In this document: one piece after another, positions 1 through 8,222 of the stretch | Layout: each line of letters starts with the position of its first letter | How positions within the stretch are numbered: the stretch's first letter is position 1 | Source: Albidovulum sp030837825 | Lineage (GTDB): Bacteria; Pseudomonadota; Alphaproteobacteria; Rhodobacterales; Rhodobacteraceae | DNA length: 64,000 nt | NCBI GenBank assembly: GCA_037046705.1 | Contig: JBAOHB010000009.1 | Span: 1-64,000, forward strand | Direction: 5' to 3' | Made by a program: the position numbers and the translations under genes | The notes under the pieces: model-generated | Told to the model about the DNA's origin: nothing | What the model saw: the letters and a program-made list of their open reading frames with translations, nothing else | Databases searched by the model: none

Positions 1-1003
1 GAAGCGATCCGGGGCCTGTCGCCGCGCCGGGCAGGGCGAGGCCTGCCGCGCGGTCGAGACGCGCCAGGACATCCGGTCCTCCCGGCACCCTGACCAACGC
101 AGGGGCCGCGTCAGGGGTATCGGTCGAGGCCAGGCCCTGCGCCGGAAGCGGGGCTGTGGAAAGGCCGGCAATCGGCGCCGGAACGCCGGGCAGCGCATCC
201 CCGGCGGCATCCGGCGCCGCCAGCGGGGCGGAGGCAAGCGCCGCTGCCCCGATATCGGGCGCGACTGCACTGGCGGAAGGCACGGCCACGGCCACGGGCA
301 CGGGCATGGCCACGGGCACGGGTGCAACCACATCGCCATGATACGGCAGCGCCATCATGACGGCGGCGCCGATCATCAGACCGGAGAGGAAGCCACCCCC
401 GACCATCGCTGCCCGCCGCGCGGCGGGCACCGGCTCGATGGCGGGTGCCACGGCGGGCGCAACCTGATCCGGCTGGATGGCGGGTGCCACGGTGGGTGCC
501 ACGGCGGGCGGAACCCGGTCCGGCACGAGGTCGTCGTGTCGGGGCAACAATGCCGCAACCGCCGCCGCACGATCTTCCGCCGCAACCGGGTAATCCAGCC
601 AGAGGACATTGCCCTGCCGGATCGGCACGATCTTCGCTGAAAGGCCGCCGCCCCCCGGTCTTGCGGCGGGTCTTGCCGCGGTTCCCATGCCGCGTCGGGC
701 GGCGGCCGGACTTGGGGCAGGTGTCGGGGCCGGGGCCGCGCCTTCCACGGCGATCGAATTTCCAAGCGCGGTCGTCAGCGGATCGCGACGCTCGGCCCGC
801 TCCGCCTCGCGCTCCCAGGGCTTGCGGGTGGTGTCGAGGATGAAGCCGTCGGCATCGCCGGATTCGGCCAGCGCCCGCTCGCGCTTCAGCCGCGCCTGCG
901 CCAGGCGGGCATGGAACGATCCCTTCGCCAGAAGCTCTTCAAAGCTCGGCAACTCGCCGCTCGCCACCGGCGGCTTAGCGACATCTGTCGCCACTCTCTC
1001 CAT
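1..1003 (-). CDS. Unrecognised Ala/Pro-rich single-pass membrane protein, C-terminus beyond the window
   Basis: An uninterrupted reading frame runs from an ATG at 1003 to the left edge (334 codons seen, no stop), so the gene is partial. The first ~70 residues are charged and partly helical (PSFEELLAKGSFHARLAQARL, then FILDTTRKPWER). A basic, alanine- and proline-rich stretch follows. A lone hydrophobic segment lies near residues 203-224 (MVGGGFLSGLMIGAAVMM), after which come long low-complexity repeats of Ala, Pro and Val, including tandem VPVA units. This suggests a cytoplasmic N-terminal domain, one membrane pass and an extended periplasmic tail. A GGGTGGGG stretch just upstream may act as ribosome site. 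I recognise no family and propose no function. Confidence 0.6.
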   Translation of the reverse strand, partial: MERVATDVAKPPVASGELPSFEELLAKGSFHARLAQARLKRERALAESGDADGFILDTTRKPWEREAERAERRDPLTTALGNSIAVEGAAPAPTPAPSPAAARRGMGTAARPAARPGGGGLSAKIVPIRQGNVLWLDYPVAAEDRAAAVAALLPRHDDLVPDRVPPAVAPTVAPAIQPDQVAPAVAPAIEPVPAARRAAMVGGGFLSGLMIGAAVMMALPYHGDVVAPVPVAMPVPVAVAVPSASAVAPDIGAAALASAPLAAPDAAGDALPGVPAPIAGLSTAPLPAQGLASTDTPDAAPALVRVPGGPDVLARLDRAAGLALPGAATGPGSL

Positions 1004-1176
1004 TGGCCCCACCCTCTTGTCGGCAGCTAAAGAGGATCCGAACGACCCTGGCCGGCCTTTTTACCCACTTCGGGGCCCTTCGAAAGTCGGAGAAACCCCA
1101 CCCAGTCACACCATGATATTAGCAATCCTGCGGGCAACATTCAAATCACGCGACCCAAATTGTTCAGTTTTCTGTC

Positions 1177-1208
1177 TGCCCGGACACAAGCTGCTGTGTC
1201 CACAGGCA
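1177..1208 (-). terminator. Imperfect hairpin downstream of the nucleoside operon
   Basis: Seven-base arms GGACACA (1182-1188) and TGTGTCC (1195-1201) enclose a six-base loop. Outer TGCC/GGCA pairs extend the stem past small mismatches. It lies 4 bases beyond the stop of the deaminase gene. No clear U-run follows on the minus strand, so termination is a guess. The rest of 1004-1211 shows nothing else I can name. Confidence 0.35.
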
Positions 1209-1211
1209 AAT

Positions 1212-2543
1212 TCACGAGCCGCCACGCAGGGTTGCCGCAATCCCTGCGGCAAGGCCGCGCACCGCCTCGAGGTCTTCCGAGAGGTCGGCCACCAGCCTTC
1301 CGTCCGCGACGATACGCCGGCCGCGTGCCAGAACCTGCCGGACATCGGACCGGCCGGCAGCATAGACGAGCGTGGAATAGGGGTCATAGGCGGGAACCAG
1401 ATGCGGCGCCGACAGGTCGATGACGACGACATCGGCGTCCCTGCCCGGCGCAATCACCCCCTTCCGCCCGCCGAGACCCGCCGCCCCGGCTCCGCCGCAG
1501 GTGGCCATCGCCACGATCTCGCGCGCGGGCATCGCGTCGGGCTCGCCCGAGGCAAGGATCGCCATATGCGCCGCCAGCCGCATCGTGTGGAACATGTCGA
1601 GGTCATTGCCGCTTGACGCGCCGTCGGTGCCAAGCGAGGTGACGACCCCCGCGGCGCGCAACGCCGCCATCCGTGCGGTGCCCGAGGCGAGCTTGGCGTT
1701 CGACAGCGGACAATGCGCCATCGCCACGCCGCGCTCGGCCAGCAGCGCGATCTCCTCTGCGTCCAGATGCACCGCATGGGCCAGAAGCGTGCCGGGCCGG
1801 ATCATCCCCGCGCGGTCGAGCGCGCGGACCGGCGTGGTGCCATGCTGCGCGGCGACCAGCGCCATCTCCGACGGCGCTTCGGCCGCATGGACGTGGAGGG
1901 CCACGCCCAGCCGGTCGGAGAGCGCGGCGACCTCGGCGAGCTTCCCGGCATCGAGCGTGTAGGCCGAATGCGGCATCAGCATCAGCTCCACCCCCTCGGT
2001 CCCGCGGTGGCGGGCGACGAAATCCTCGGCGAAGCGCAGCCGGTCGGGCCAGGGCAGCCGGTCGATCCCGTCGAAGCCGATGAAGACCGGCCCCGCGGTC
2101 AGGCCGATGCCGATACGGGCCGCGGCCTCCACCGTCGCGTCGGGATGGAAATACATGTCGATCACATGGGTGACCCCGCCCAGCGCCATCTCGGCCAGCC
2201 CGACCGCAGCCCCCGCCAGGACCGTTGCGGGCGTCACATGCGCGGCCTCGGCGGCCCAGACCGCCTTGAGGAAGCCGTCGAGCGGCCGGTCGTCGGCCAG
2301 GCCCCGGAACAGCACCATCGCGGCGTGGCAATGGGTGTTGACGAAGCCGGGCAGCACGATCCCGCCGCGCGCGTCCACAACCTCGGCGGCCAGCACCCCG
2401 GCGGCGTCCGCCATCGGCCCGACGGCGGCGATGCGGTCGCCGGTGACCGCCACCGCGCCGTCGGGGAAGGCGGTGAAATCCCCGTCCATCGTCAGCACAT
2501 GGCCGTTGGTCACGAGCGTGTCGCAGCGGGCGGGGAAGGTCAT
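1212..2543 (-). CDS. Amidohydrolase-family deaminase (TRZ/ATZ, MTA/SAH-deaminase-like)
   Basis: A 443-residue metal-dependent hydrolase of the TrzA/AtzA/MtaD group, which deaminates amino-purine nucleosides or related aminated heterocycles. Metal-site residues are present: HCH at 71-73, HVHAAE with His at 217 and 219, a further His in the AHAVHL segment near 256-259, and the Asp of GTDGASSGND near 307. The N-terminal ~60 residues and the C-terminal part form the usual composite beta domain (VIAPGRDADVVVIDL). Its start overlaps the stop of the nucleoside phosphorylase by 4 bases, so the two are translationally coupled. With the phosphorylase and an upstream importer it suggests nucleoside salvage. 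The substrate (adenosine, methylthioadenosine, S-adenosylhomocysteine or other) cannot be fixed from sequence. Confidence 0.85.
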   Translation of the reverse strand: MTFPARCDTLVTNGHVLTMDGDFTAFPDGAVAVTGDRIAAVGPMADAAGVLAAEVVDARGGIVLPGFVNTHCHAAMVLFRGLADDRPLDGFLKAVWAAEAAHVTPATVLAGAAVGLAEMALGGVTHVIDMYFHPDATVEAAARIGIGLTAGPVFIGFDGIDRLPWPDRLRFAEDFVARHRGTEGVELMLMPHSAYTLDAGKLAEVAALSDRLGVALHVHAAEAPSEMALVAAQHGTTPVRALDRAGMIRPGTLLAHAVHLDAEEIALLAERGVAMAHCPLSNAKLASGTARMAALRAAGVVTSLGTDGASSGNDLDMFHTMRLAAHMAILASGEPDAMPAREIVAMATCGGAGAAGLGGRKGVIAPGRDADVVVIDLSAPHLVPAYDPYSTLVYAAGRSDVRQVLARGRRIVADGRLVADLSEDLEAVRGLAAGIAATLRGGS

Positions 2544-3367
2544 GCCGGCGCCTCCGGCAGCACCGGGATCAGCTCGCGCATCAGCGAGAGAAGCTTCGGC
2601 TGGACGATCTTGACCGCCTCCCAGACCTCGGCTTCGGTTGTCACATGCGGGCTTGCCGCGCTGTCCACGGCGAGGTTGGTGACGGCCGAAATCGCCAGCA
2701 CGCGAAGCCCGAGGTGCCGGGCGGCGATGACTTCCGGCACGGTGGACATGCCGACCAGATCGCAGCCGGCGAGCTTCAGGAGCCGGATCAGCGCCGGCGG
2801 CTCGAAGCTCGGGCCCGCGACATGGGCATAGGTGCCGCGCCTCATGCCGCCGAGGCGCTGTGCGAGCGTCAGCAGATCCGGATCATAGGCCCGGTTCATC
2901 GACACGAAGCGGGGTCCGGTCGCGGGATCGTTGGGCCCGCGCAGCGGATCGAGACCCGAGGCGACGGCAAGCGACAGGTGGTCCTCGATCCCCACGAGGT
3001 CGCCCACCCGGTCGTCCGGGTGCATTCCCCCGGCGGCATTGGTCAGCACCAGCAGCCGCGCGCCGAGTGCCGCCATCACCCGCACCGGAAACACCACCTC
3101 CTGCGGCGAATAGCCCTCGTAGAGGTGGACGCGGCCCTGCATCACCACAGTGGCGCGGCCGAAGAGCCGGCCGAGAATCAGCCGCCCCGCGTGCCCCGGC
3201 GCGGTGGCGGCGGGAAAGCCGGGAATGTCGGCATAGGGAACCGCGATTCCTTCCAGCGCATCGGCCAGCGGCCCGAGGCCGGAGCCGAGGACGAGCGCGA
3301 TTTCCGGCACGAGGGCCGTCCTGCCCCGCAGGAATGACACTGCCGCCGCGACCGCCCCGTCCGTCAT
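2540..3367 (-). CDS. Purine nucleoside phosphorylase, trimeric class (PNP/MTAP family)
   Basis: A 275-residue enzyme that splits purine nucleosides with phosphate into base and ribose 1-phosphate. The family motifs appear in order: VLGSGLG phosphate loop (26-32), RVHLYEGY (79-86), NAAGGMHP (110-117), GPSFEPPA (185-192) and MSTVPEVIAARH (207-218). Asn231 in AVTNLA is at the position that in this family favours 6-oxopurines (inosine, guanosine); methylthioadenosine phosphorylases usually have Asp there. GPSFEPPA departs from the more common ETPAE form. It lies 61 bases after the ABC ATPase gene and overlaps the deaminase gene, completing a transporter-enzyme operon. If the Asn rule holds, the neighbouring deaminase would act before it, turning amino-purine nucleosides into its substrate. 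Confidence 0.87.
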   Translation of the reverse strand: MTDGAVAAAVSFLRGRTALVPEIALVLGSGLGPLADALEGIAVPYADIPGFPAATAPGHAGRLILGRLFGRATVVMQGRVHLYEGYSPQEVVFPVRVMAALGARLLVLTNAAGGMHPDDRVGDLVGIEDHLSLAVASGLDPLRGPNDPATGPRFVSMNRAYDPDLLTLAQRLGGMRRGTYAHVAGPSFEPPALIRLLKLAGCDLVGMSTVPEVIAARHLGLRVLAISAVTNLAVDSAASPHVTTEAEVWEAVKIVQPKLLSLMRELIPVLPEAPA

Positions 3368-3428
3368 GCGCCCTCCGCCTCTGGCGGGACCTTCGCATTC
3401 CGGTCCCGGTGCCGCAAGCCGCGCCGCG

Positions 3429-4157
3429 TCACAGGACGCGCGACAGGAAGGCGCGGGTGCGGCCCTCGCGCGGGGCGCCGAACATCGCCGACGGCGGCCC
3501 CTCCTCGGCGATCCGTCCCTCGTCGAGGAAACAGACCTTGTCGGCGGCCTCGCGGGCGAAGGCCATCTCGTGCGTGGCCAGAACCATCGTCATCCCCTCG
3601 GCCTTGAGCGCGCGCAGCACGTCCAGCACCTCGCCCACCAGCGCGGGGTCGAGCGCCGAGGTGACCTCGTCGAACAGCATCACCTCCGGCCGCATGGCGA
3701 GCGCGCGGATGATCGCCACCCGCTGCTGTTGTCCGCCGGAAAGCTGGTCGGGGTAGTGGCCCATCCGGTCGGCCAGGCCGAAGCGGAAAAACAGGGCCTC
3801 GGCCTCCGCCAGAAGCTCCTCGCGGCGCTTGCGGCGGATGCGGCGGGGGGCGAGCAGGACGTTTTCCAGCGCGGTCATGTGCGGGAAGAGGTTGAAGCTC
3901 TGGAACACCATGCCAATTCGCTGGCGGATCGGCTGGGGGTCGAGGTCGGGGTCGGTGATGTCCAGCCCGTCGAGCAGGATCGCCCCGTCATCGACCGGCT
4001 CCAGCAGGTTCAGGCAGCGCAGGAGCGTCGACTTGCCCGAACCCGAGGCGCCGATCAGACAGACCATCTGCCCCTCCTCGATGTCGAGGCTGAGGCCCCG
4101 GAGCACGTCATGCGCCCCGAAGCTCTTCCACACCTCCCGCACGCTCAGCTTCGCCAT
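3429..4157 (-). CDS. ABC transporter ATP-binding protein, polar amino acid type (GlnQ-like)
   Basis: A 242-residue ATPase with Walker A GASGSGKST, signature LSGGQQQRVAIIRALAM, Walker B VMLFDEVTSALDP and switch His in LATHEMAFA. Overall sequence and length match the GlnQ/HisP group. The start at 4157 lies 50 bases inside the end of the permease gene, an unusually long overlap in another frame. The first residues (MAKLSVREVWKSFG) are the normal beginning of this family, so the overlap appears genuine. It should energise import through the permease just upstream. Confidence 0.9.
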   Translation of the reverse strand: MAKLSVREVWKSFGAHDVLRGLSLDIEEGQMVCLIGASGSGKSTLLRCLNLLEPVDDGAILLDGLDITDPDLDPQPIRQRIGMVFQSFNLFPHMTALENVLLAPRRIRRKRREELLAEAEALFFRFGLADRMGHYPDQLSGGQQQRVAIIRALAMRPEVMLFDEVTSALDPALVGEVLDVLRALKAEGMTMVLATHEMAFAREAADKVCFLDEGRIAEEGPPSAMFGAPREGRTRAFLSRVL

Positions 4158-5022
4158 GTGTCGACTCCCGCGCCGCGTTCTGGCGGGCGATCAGCCGGTC
4201 GACCCAGCGTGTCGCCGGCACGGTGACCGCGAGGAAGATCAGCGCCGCGCCGAGATAGGGCGTGAAGTTGGCCAGCAGCGACTTGTAGACGCCGGCCTGG
4301 CGCAGAAGCTCCACCGGCCCGATGAAGGAGAGAAGCGCCACATCCTTCTGGAGCGCGATCAGCAGGTTCATGTTGGCCGGGATCACCCGACGGATCGCCT
4401 GGGGCAGGATGACGAAAGCCATCACGTCCCAGTGCGAGAGGCCAAGAGAGATCGCCGCCGCGCGCTGGCTTTCGTGAATCAATTCGATGCCGGTGCGGTA
4501 GACCTCGGCCACATAGGCCGAATAGGTCAGCACCACGGCGACGGTGCCCCAGATATAGGGGCTGTTCCACGGCCGCGGCAGGCCGAGGCCGGGGATGCCG
4601 AAGCCCACGAGGTAGATCACGAGGATCACCGGCACGCCGCGGAAGACGTCGTTGTAGATCGTGCCGAACAGTCTGAGCGGAAAGAGCGCGGGCGAACGCG
4701 CATCGCGCGCCAGCGCGATGACCAGGCCGAGCACGGCGATCATCGGCGCGCACCAGGCGAAGATCATGATGTCGACGAGGAACGCCTCCAGAAGTCCCGG
4801 CAGGGTCTTCCAGAAGATCTCGCCGTTGAAGAAGGCCTTCTGGACGCGGTCCCAGCCCGGCGCCATCGGCACGAGAAGCACGACGAGCCCCAGGACGATC
4901 GCGGTCGACAGCGTGGCGATGGCCAGGCTCCGCCGGCGCATCCTCGCCTCGCGCAGTTCGCGCCGCGTCGGCCCGCGGCCGGCCCTTGGCGGGCCGCCGC
5001 TGCCGGTTGCCTGGTTCGCCAT
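4108..5022 (-). CDS. ABC transporter permease, polar amino acid type
   Basis: A 304-residue inner-membrane protein. A basic, Gly/Pro-rich cytoplasmic N-terminus of ~35 residues precedes a first membrane segment (IATLSTAIVLGLVVLLVPM). After it comes the BPD_transp_1 core, with the coupling-helix region SQRAAAISLGLSHWDVMAFVILPQAIR. The family usually has ~220-300 residues, so one such gene in the operon probably gives a homodimeric channel; no second permease is present. It starts 9 bases after the binding-protein gene. Confidence 0.88.
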   Translation of the reverse strand: MANQATGSGGPPRAGRGPTRRELREARMRRRSLAIATLSTAIVLGLVVLLVPMAPGWDRVQKAFFNGEIFWKTLPGLLEAFLVDIMIFAWCAPMIAVLGLVIALARDARSPALFPLRLFGTIYNDVFRGVPVILVIYLVGFGIPGLGLPRPWNSPYIWGTVAVVLTYSAYVAEVYRTGIELIHESQRAAAISLGLSHWDVMAFVILPQAIRRVIPANMNLLIALQKDVALLSFIGPVELLRQAGVYKSLLANFTPYLGAALIFLAVTVPATRWVDRLIARQNAARESTHGEAERAGGVEELRGA

Positions 5023-5031
5023 CGGCGCGCC

Positions 5032-5856
5032 TTACTTGATGACGGGCGCCCCGGTGGCATCGGCCAGCCATTCGGCCTCGATCTTCGCCAGCGTCCCGTC
5101 CGCCGTCATCTCTGCCAGCGCGGCGTTGGCGCAATCGCGCAAGGGGTTGCCGTCGGCAAAGACGAGGCCGAACTTGTCCGAAGCGTCGGCGCCAGCCGGG
5201 AACTGGCCCAGCACCACCCCGTCGTCGAGCACCGCCGCCGCGGTGTAGAGCGCCGAGGGCAGGTCCATCAGCGTGGCGTCGATCTGCCCGGCCTTCAGCG
5301 CCTCGGACACGTCGGCGGTATCCTCGTAGAGCATCGGCTCGGCCTCGGGCCCGACGAGGCCACCGATCAGCGCCGGCGCGGTGGTGCCGGCCGCCAGCCC
5401 CCATTTCAGCGCCTTCAGCGCGGCAAGCTCGGGCTTGGCGCCGGCATCGACGGTGGGCTTGCGAACCAGCACCGCCTGCGCCGCGGCATAGTAGGGGTCG
5501 GAGAAGTCGACCGTCTGCTCGCGCTCGGGGGTGATCGAATACTGCTGGAGGTTGAAGTCGAACTCCTTCGGCCCCGGCTGGATCGCCTGGTCGAAGGTGG
5601 TGGAGGTCCATTCCACCTTGTCGGCTGCAAAGCCCATCCGCTCCGCGATCGCGTAGGCGACGGCCGCCTCGAAGCCCTTGCCCGAGGTCGGGTCGTTGTC
5701 GATCACCCAGGGGAAATAGGCCGGGTTGCCGGTGGCCACCGTCAGCACGCCTTCCTTCAAGGTCTTGCCGGCGGCGCAATCATTCTGCGCCGATGCCGCG
5801 CCGGCGCCCAGCACGAGTGCCACTGCGGCGGAAAGGGTCAGTTTCGCGGATGTCAT
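5032..5856 (-). CDS. ABC transporter substrate-binding protein, polar amino acid type (SBP family 3)
   Basis: A 274-residue periplasmic protein with a clear Sec signal peptide (MTSAKLTLSAAVALVLGAGAASA, cut before QND). It has the two-lobe fold of extracellular solute-binding family 3: the FEAAVAYAIAERMGF segment and the WTSTTFDQAIQPGPKEFDF region are typical. A strong AGGAGG ribosome site precedes the ATG. It is first in the minus-strand operon that continues through permease, ATPase, nucleoside phosphorylase and deaminase. The binding-protein class predicts an amino acid, but the enzymes at the end of the operon handle nucleosides. The cargo is therefore unsettled and could be a charged nucleoside derivative. 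Confidence 0.87.
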   Translation of the reverse strand: MTSAKLTLSAAVALVLGAGAASAQNDCAAGKTLKEGVLTVATGNPAYFPWVIDNDPTSGKGFEAAVAYAIAERMGFAADKVEWTSTTFDQAIQPGPKEFDFNLQQYSITPEREQTVDFSDPYYAAAQAVLVRKPTVDAGAKPELAALKALKWGLAAGTTAPALIGGLVGPEAEPMLYEDTADVSEALKAGQIDATLMDLPSALYTAAAVLDDGVVLGQFPAGADASDKFGLVFADGNPLRDCANAALAEMTADGTLAKIEAEWLADATGAPVIK

Positions 5857-6105
5857 GTCGTCGCCTCCTGTTGTCCTGTCCGGCCGGGTGCGGTTTCACC
5901 TCGCCGGGATGAAATGTCCGGTCGCTGCACCTCAGCTTCGCCACCGCCGGCCTGTCAACAGGAAAATCGACGCGAGGCAGCCGACAGGTTCCGCCGGGTC
6001 AGCGCGGGAAAGTCCGCACGGGCCCTCGACCCCGCCGCGAAGGATGCTAGGCTCGCGCCCGCGTCGAATCCCGGCGCGTCGATCCCCGGCCCGCAGGAAA
6101 GCCCC
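5857..6105. promoter_or_regulatory. Divergent control region between the ABC/nucleoside operon and the RND operon
   Basis: A 249-base spacer between two operons that read outward. On the minus strand a perfect TTGACA lies at 5953-5958, with a poor TGAGGT -10 candidate about 18 bases further on (5929-5934). An AGGAGG precedes the binding-protein start at 5856. On the plus strand AGGAAA at 6095-6100 precedes the GTG start at 6106. No regulator gene is adjacent and no clear operator palindrome was seen. Confidence 0.4.
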
Positions 6106-7161
6106 GTGCCCCGAACGCTCGTCCTCCTCTCCGCGCTCGCCGCGGTCGCGCCGCCGGCTGCCGCCGAACCGCCGCTTGCCGTCGAAATCGTGACCGCGCG
6201 CGCCGAGGGGCAGACCGTCAACCGCTCGCTGACCGGAGAGCTTCGTGCCCATGACAGCCTGAGCGCCGCCTTCCCCGCCGGCGGACGTGTTGTCGAGGTC
6301 ACGGTCGAGGCGGGCGCGGAAGTGGACAGGGGCGCGGTGCTCGCGCGGATGGATTCAGTGCAGCAGGAGCAGGCGCTGAGGGCCGCCGAAGCCGGTCTTC
6401 AGACCGCGGCCGCCGACCACCGCCAGGCGGCCGAGAACCTCGACCGCCAGGACGTGCTGCTGGAGCGGGGGGCGACGACGCGCATCGCCCGCGACGGGGC
6501 AGAAGACGCGCTGAGGATCGCCGAAGGGGCGCTGGCCGAGGCCGAGGCGACGCTCGACCGGGCGAAGAAGGCGCTCGACGATACCGTCCTGACCGCGCCC
6601 GAGCGCGCCACCGTGACGCGCAGGCTCGCCGACCCGGGCCAGATCGTCGGTGCGGCGCAGCCCGTGGTGGAGCTGGCGCTTGGTGCCGGGATCGACGCGA
6701 TCTTCGACGTGCCCGAAGTCCTGCTGACCGGCGTCGGCGATATTCCCGCGGTCGCGCTCAGCCTGATCGAGCGGCCGGAGATCTCCTTCACCGGCCGGAT
6801 CGAGGAGATCTCGCCGGTTGTCGATGCGGCCAAGGGAACCGTCACCGTGAAGGTCCATGTGAGCGATCCGCCTGAGGGTCTTACCTTCGGCGAGGCGGTG
6901 CGCGGGACCGCCCCGCAGTCTGAGCCCGCGCGGATCATCCTGCCCTATACCGCGATCTCGGCCACCGCCTCCGGTCCCGCCGTCTGGCAGGTGGACCCCA
7001 TGACGATGGCCGTTTCGACCCTTCCCATCGCGATCGACCGCTACGAGACCGGGCGCATCGTCGTCGCCGCGGGCATCGCCGAGGGCGCGCTGATCGTGGC
7101 CAGGGGGGCGCAGCTTCTCTACCCGGGGCGGATCGTGCGGGCGGCGGAGGGCCTGCAATGA
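6106..7161 (+). CDS. RND efflux periplasmic adaptor subunit (HlyD/MFP family), first copy
   Basis: A 351-residue protein with a signal peptide (VPRTLVLLSALAAVAPPAAA) and no lipobox Cys. The GTG at 6106 is chosen because AGGAAA sits 5 bases upstream and the signal peptide begins there; the frame is open far upstream only because it is antisense to the ABC genes. A biotinyl-lipoyl half (VTVEAGAEVDRGAVLARMD) is followed by a coiled-coil hairpin rich in Ala, Glu and Arg (residues ~85-165). The second lipoyl half (VTRRLADPGQIV), a beta-barrel and a membrane-proximal domain complete the fold. Its stop overlaps the next adaptor gene by 4 bases. Confidence 0.85.
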   Translation: MPRTLVLLSALAAVAPPAAAEPPLAVEIVTARAEGQTVNRSLTGELRAHDSLSAAFPAGGRVVEVTVEAGAEVDRGAVLARMDSVQQEQALRAAEAGLQTAAADHRQAAENLDRQDVLLERGATTRIARDGAEDALRIAEGALAEAEATLDRAKKALDDTVLTAPERATVTRRLADPGQIVGAAQPVVELALGAGIDAIFDVPEVLLTGVGDIPAVALSLIERPEISFTGRIEEISPVVDAAKGTVTVKVHVSDPPEGLTFGEAVRGTAPQSEPARIILPYTAISATASGPAVWQVDPMTMAVSTLPIAIDRYETGRIVVAAGIAEGALIVARGAQLLYPGRIVRAAEGLQ

Positions 7162-8222
7162 TCCGCCCGGTCCTGCTGAGTGCGCTACTCGCGCTTCCCG
7201 CCGCGGCCGCCGACGCGCCCGTGCCCGAAACCGTCGTGCCGCGGCCCGTCGTCTCGATCATCGTCAACCCGGAAACCGGGCTGCCCGTCACCTATGTCGG
7301 CACGGTTGCCGCCAGGACCGAGGCCGACCTCGGCTTTCCGCTGTCCGGCACCGTGGCGGAGCGTCCTGTCTCTGCCGGCGATACCGTCGCGAAGGGCGAG
7401 GTGCTGGCCCGGCTCAACCCCGAGGACCTCGACTCCGCGCTCCGCGCGGCCGAGGCCGGCGTGACGGTCGCGGCGGCGCAACTGCGCTCGGCCACCGACG
7501 CGCGCGACCGGGCGCAGGTCCTGGCCCGCCGCGGCGTCGGCAGCGCCACCCGGCTCGAGGACGCGGACCGCGCGCTCGTCGCCGCCGAGGCGCGGCTCGA
7601 ACAGGCCGAGGCCGCAGTGGCCCGGGCGCGCGATCTGCGCGGGCTCGCCACGCTGACCGCGCCGCAGGATGGTGTCGTCACCGCGGTCATGGCCGAGCCG
7701 GGCGCGGCCGTCGCTGCCGGCCAGCCGGTCCTTCGCCTTGCCGCCACCGGCGACCGCGAAATCGTCATCGACCTCACCGAGCTGGACGTGGCCGCCTATC
7801 CCGTCGGCACCCGCTTCGCCGCGCATCTCGTCGTCAACCCCGAAGTGTCGGCCCCGGCGATCCTGAACCGGATCGACCCCGTGGCCTATTCGGCGACGCG
7901 GACGCGGGCGGCGCATCTGACGCTTCAGTCGCCGCCGGCAGCCTTCCGCCTCGGCGCCCTCGTCCGGGTGACGCCGGCCGCGCGCGAGGATGCCGGCGTT
8001 GCCCTGCCACTGGCCGCGGTTCTCGACGCCGCCACGGCGGCGGCGGTCTGGGTGGTTGACCGCGCCGACAACTCGGTCCACCGCCGCCCCGTCACGCTCG
8101 GCCCCGAGGTCGGCGGCTTCGTCGTCATCGCCTCGGGTCTCGCGGCCGGTGACGAGGTGGTGACGAAAGGCATCCACTCGCTTGAGGACGGGCAGGTCGT
8201 CGGCCCGCGGGTGAGCGAATGA
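7158..8222 (+). CDS. RND efflux periplasmic adaptor subunit (HlyD/MFP family), second copy
   Basis: A 354-residue adaptor with its own signal peptide (MIRPVLLSALLALPAAAA) and the same domain order as the preceding protein: lipoyl half (VSAGDTVAKGEVLARLN), helical hairpin, second lipoyl half (APQDGVVTAVMAEPGAAV) and beta-barrel. The two adaptors differ clearly in sequence, so this is an old duplication and not an assembly repeat. It overlaps both neighbours by 4 bases (ATGA), which suggests fixed stoichiometry. Paired adaptors may form a mixed hexamer around one pump. Confidence 0.88.
   Translation: MIRPVLLSALLALPAAAADAPVPETVVPRPVVSIIVNPETGLPVTYVGTVAARTEADLGFPLSGTVAERPVSAGDTVAKGEVLARLNPEDLDSALRAAEAGVTVAAAQLRSATDARDRAQVLARRGVGSATRLEDADRALVAAEARLEQAEAAVARARDLRGLATLTAPQDGVVTAVMAEPGAAVAAGQPVLRLAATGDREIVIDLTELDVAAYPVGTRFAAHLVVNPEVSAPAILNRIDPVAYSATRTRAAHLTLQSPPAAFRLGALVRVTPAAREDAGVALPLAAVLDAATAAAVWVVDRADNSVHRRPVTLGPEVGGFVVIASGLAAGDEVVTKGIHSLEDGQVVGPRVSE

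Noticed and set aside
3829..6105. Very long plus-strand open frame upstream of the first adaptor gene
   Set aside because: It is antisense to the ABC transporter genes, rich in Arg, His and Gly with no family resemblance; only the part from 6106 has a signal peptide and adaptor domains.
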